This document shows positions 5,779 through 6,795 of a DNA stretch of 6,795 nt, piece after piece. The DNA is from an uncultured Oribacterium sp. (GTDB lineage: Bacteria > Bacillota > Clostridia > Lachnospirales > Lachnospiraceae): assembly GCA_937927445.1 (NCBI GenBank), contig CALAOB010000099.1, positions 1 to 6,795 of the forward strand, written 5' to 3'. The translations under genes were made by a program, and so were the position numbers. Positions within the stretch are counted from its first letter, which is position 1; the number at the start of each line of letters is the position of its first letter. The notes beneath the pieces were generated by a model. The model was given only the letters and a program-made list of their open reading frames with translations. It was not told the origin of the DNA and ran no database searches.

Positions 5779-5810
5779 GGCCCTCACGATTATTTAAAAT
5801 CGTGAGGGCC
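5779..5810 (+). terminator. Perfect hairpin after the YbaK-family gene
   Basis: GGCCCTCACGAT (5779-5790) pairs fully with 5799-5810 around an 8-base AT loop, starting 20 bases after the stop codon. The following ATGCTTTCG has only a short T run, so termination strength is uncertain. The position makes a terminator the best reading. Confidence 0.65.
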
Positions 5811-5838
5811 ATGCTTTCGAGGGGCGCATTTTGCGTAG

Positions 5839-5946
5839 GGCGCGTCGGAATATCGTGAGCTGGTGGAGGCGCAGGCGCAGTACGCAGAGGATGAAGAGGC
5901 GATCCAGACGGAGATGAAGGAAGACGAAATGTGGCTTCCGGTGTGA
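5839..5946 (+). pseudogene. Remnant of a small acidic protein's C-terminus
   Basis: A frame running to TGA 5944-5946 reads ASEYRELVEAQAQYAEDE and ends MKEDEMWLPV, a highly charged, helix-like composition. It is cut on the left by an in-frame TAG (5836-5838) and has no start with a ribosome site; GTG 5863 is the only early candidate. I do not recognise the family. The stop is 12 bases before the start of the antitoxin-like mini-gene, in the same frame, so the two may once have been an operon. Confidence 0.4.
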
Positions 5947-5958
5947 AGGGAGGAGACG

Positions 5959-6069
5959 ATGACAAGGACAGAATTTGACCAGAGAATGGAAGCAGGGCTG
6001 GCAGATGCCGAAGCTGGACGTGGTGTGGAAATTGAGGAAGCATTTGAAAGTATCACAATGCCAGATTGA
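5959..6069 (+). CDS. 36-residue antitoxin-like mini-protein
   Basis: The ATG at 5959 has an excellent ribosome site (GGGAGG at 5948-5953, 5-base gap). The protein starts MTRTEFDQRMEAGLADAEAG and continues with RGVEIEEAFES. The pattern EFD-x-x-x-x-x-GLAD-x-x-AGR-...-EEAF resembles the C-terminal toxin-binding segment of RelB/DinJ- or Phd-type antitoxins. The usual DNA-binding N-terminal half is absent. No toxin gene follows before the hydrolase gene at 6183. It could be an intact orphan anti-toxin peptide, a truncated antitoxin left after deletion, or the end product of a decaying locus that includes 5839-5946. The family resemblance is an impression, not a tested match. Confidence 0.5.
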   Translation: MTRTEFDQRMEAGLADAEAGRGVEIEEAFESITMPD

Positions 6070-6134
6070 GGGAAATGTCATGCGGGGATGAGGATGGAAT
6101 GAGCTCTTCATGAGCTCCACGGGCGAGGAAATCG

Positions 6135-6143
6135 TGGTACAAT
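6135..6143 (+). promoter_or_regulatory. Extended -10 promoter for the hydrolase gene
   Basis: TGGTACAAT fits the extended -10 consensus TGnTATAAT with one mismatch and lies 39 bases before the hydrolase ATG. The -35 position (CTCCAC, 17 bases upstream) is poor, as is common for extended -10 promoters. GAGCTC occurs twice at 6101-6106 and 6112-6117, giving a 6-bp hairpin just upstream of it. Confidence 0.5.
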
Positions 6144-6182
6144 AGTGGTATCAAATATCGTTCGTGATAAGGAGGATTTAAC

Positions 6183-6795
6183 ATGAGCACGTTTCGTACC
6201 AATGATGGTGTCGAGATTTATTATGAGGTGAGGGGCGAGGGTCGGCCGTTGCTGATGCTGCCGGGCTGGACCTGCTCCACGAAGTTCTGGAAGAAGAACG
6301 TGGAAGAGCTCGCGAAGTCGTGTAAGGTGATTACGATGGACCTGCGGGCCCATGGCGAGTCGGAGAAGGTGCTGCATAGTCACAGGATTTCGAGATATGC
6401 GATGGACGTGAGAAATCTGCTGGAGCACCTGGATCTTCAGAATGTCACAGGACTCGGCTGGTCGATGGGGGCGTCGATCTGGTGGAGCTATATCGAGCTG
6501 TTCGGCGAGGATCGACTGAGTGGGCTGATCTGCGTGGACCAGTCACCGGCACAGTACGTGGGCCCGGACTGGCAGTGGGGACAGAAGAGCTGTTACGATG
6601 TGGAGACATTTATCCGGCTGTGCTGTGGTATCCAGGCGGATCCGGTGGGTTCGGCAGCCGGACTCATCACCGGATGTCTGCATCATGCGCCGGACCCGGA
6701 CGATGGGGCAATGCTGGCGGCCGAGGCGAATAAGTGCCCTCCGTACGCGCGGATCGAAATCATGCGTGATCATACGAGCCTCGACTGGCGTGACT
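6183..6795 (+). CDS. Alpha/beta hydrolase, C-terminus beyond the window
   Basis: The frame is open from ATG 6183 to the window edge, 204 codons plus one base. AAGGAGG (6169-6175) lies 7 bases upstream. The N-terminus (TNDGVEIYYEVRGEGRPLLMLPGW) is typical of the peroxidase/hydrolase branch of the fold. The oxyanion-hole region is LPGWTCSTKFW at ~26-36, MDLRAHGESE follows at ~52-61, and the nucleophile elbow is GWSMGA with S94. ICVDQSP at ~116-122 follows the next strand. The catalytic acid and histidine should lie further on, partly or wholly outside the window, so completeness cannot be judged. Residues C137, C147 and C148 are unusual but of no clear meaning. The substrate cannot be predicted. 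The gene has its own promoter and appears to be transcribed alone. Confidence 0.88.
   Translation, partial: MSTFRTNDGVEIYYEVRGEGRPLLMLPGWTCSTKFWKKNVEELAKSCKVITMDLRAHGESEKVLHSHRISRYAMDVRNLLEHLDLQNVTGLGWSMGASIWWSYIELFGEDRLSGLICVDQSPAQYVGPDWQWGQKSCYDVETFIRLCCGIQADPVGSAAGLITGCLHHAPDPDDGAMLAAEANKCPPYARIEIMRDHTSLDWRD

Noticed and set aside
5219..6043. Long minus-strand open frame of 274 codons opposite the YbaK-family gene
   Set aside because: It runs through the hairpin at 5779-5810 and opposite a clear YbaK-family protein. Its translation is low-complexity (Arg/Leu/His/Pro-rich) with no recognisable motif.
1..6795. tRNA, rRNA or riboswitch
   Set aside because: I saw no cloverleaf-like arrangement, rRNA signature or known riboswitch core in the gene-free stretches, though a covariance-model search was not possible.

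Overview
The window looks like a chromosomal piece of a Firmicute, most likely a Clostridia/Lachnospiraceae-type anaerobe. Shine-Dalgarno sites are strong (AAGGAGG at 116-122 and 6169-6175), and the gene families fit that group. The assignment is an inference from gene style, not from a marker gene. Base composition is uneven: the left 1.8 kb is AT-rich (21 of 60 bases are G/C at 241-300), while the sugar-nucleotide genes are GC-rich (37 of 60 at 3721-3780). This suggests the left module was acquired separately.

Left, plus strand (130-1805): a tight two-gene operon with a 7-base overlap. It encodes an XRE-like/ImmA-IrrE family zinc peptidase (HELAH motif) and a DUF4411 protein with a PIN-like acidic residue pattern. 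The layout is that of a toxin-antitoxin or defence-type module, with the DUF4411 protein as presumed RNase toxin and the peptidase as presumed regulator.

Centre, minus strand (4697 down to 2005): two genes transcribed leftward. The first is a UDP-glucose 6-dehydrogenase very like enterobacterial Ugd but carrying an N-terminal XRE-type helix-turn-helix domain. The second is a UDP-glucuronate 4-epimerase-type SDR protein. Together they would convert UDP-glucose to UDP-glucuronate and then UDP-galacturonate for surface polysaccharide. A hairpin at 1970-1999 follows the second gene.

A near-perfect odd-length palindrome (AATGGGGTCAGACCCC...) lies about 35 bases upstream of the start of each of these two genes. 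A decayed third copy lies at 5016-5036. The palindrome is either a dispersed REP/MITE-like repeat or, more excitingly, an operator for the helix-turn-helix domain of the dehydrogenase itself.

The 4698-5281 interval has no convincing intact gene. It holds these palindromes, a second palindrome pair (TGTTATTCAGAATAACA type) and what looks like the tail of a lost gene.

Right, plus strand (5282-6795): a YbaK/EbsC-family tRNA-editing deacylase with a hairpin after it, then debris of a small gene, a 36-residue antitoxin-like mini-gene, and an alpha/beta hydrolase that runs off the window edge.
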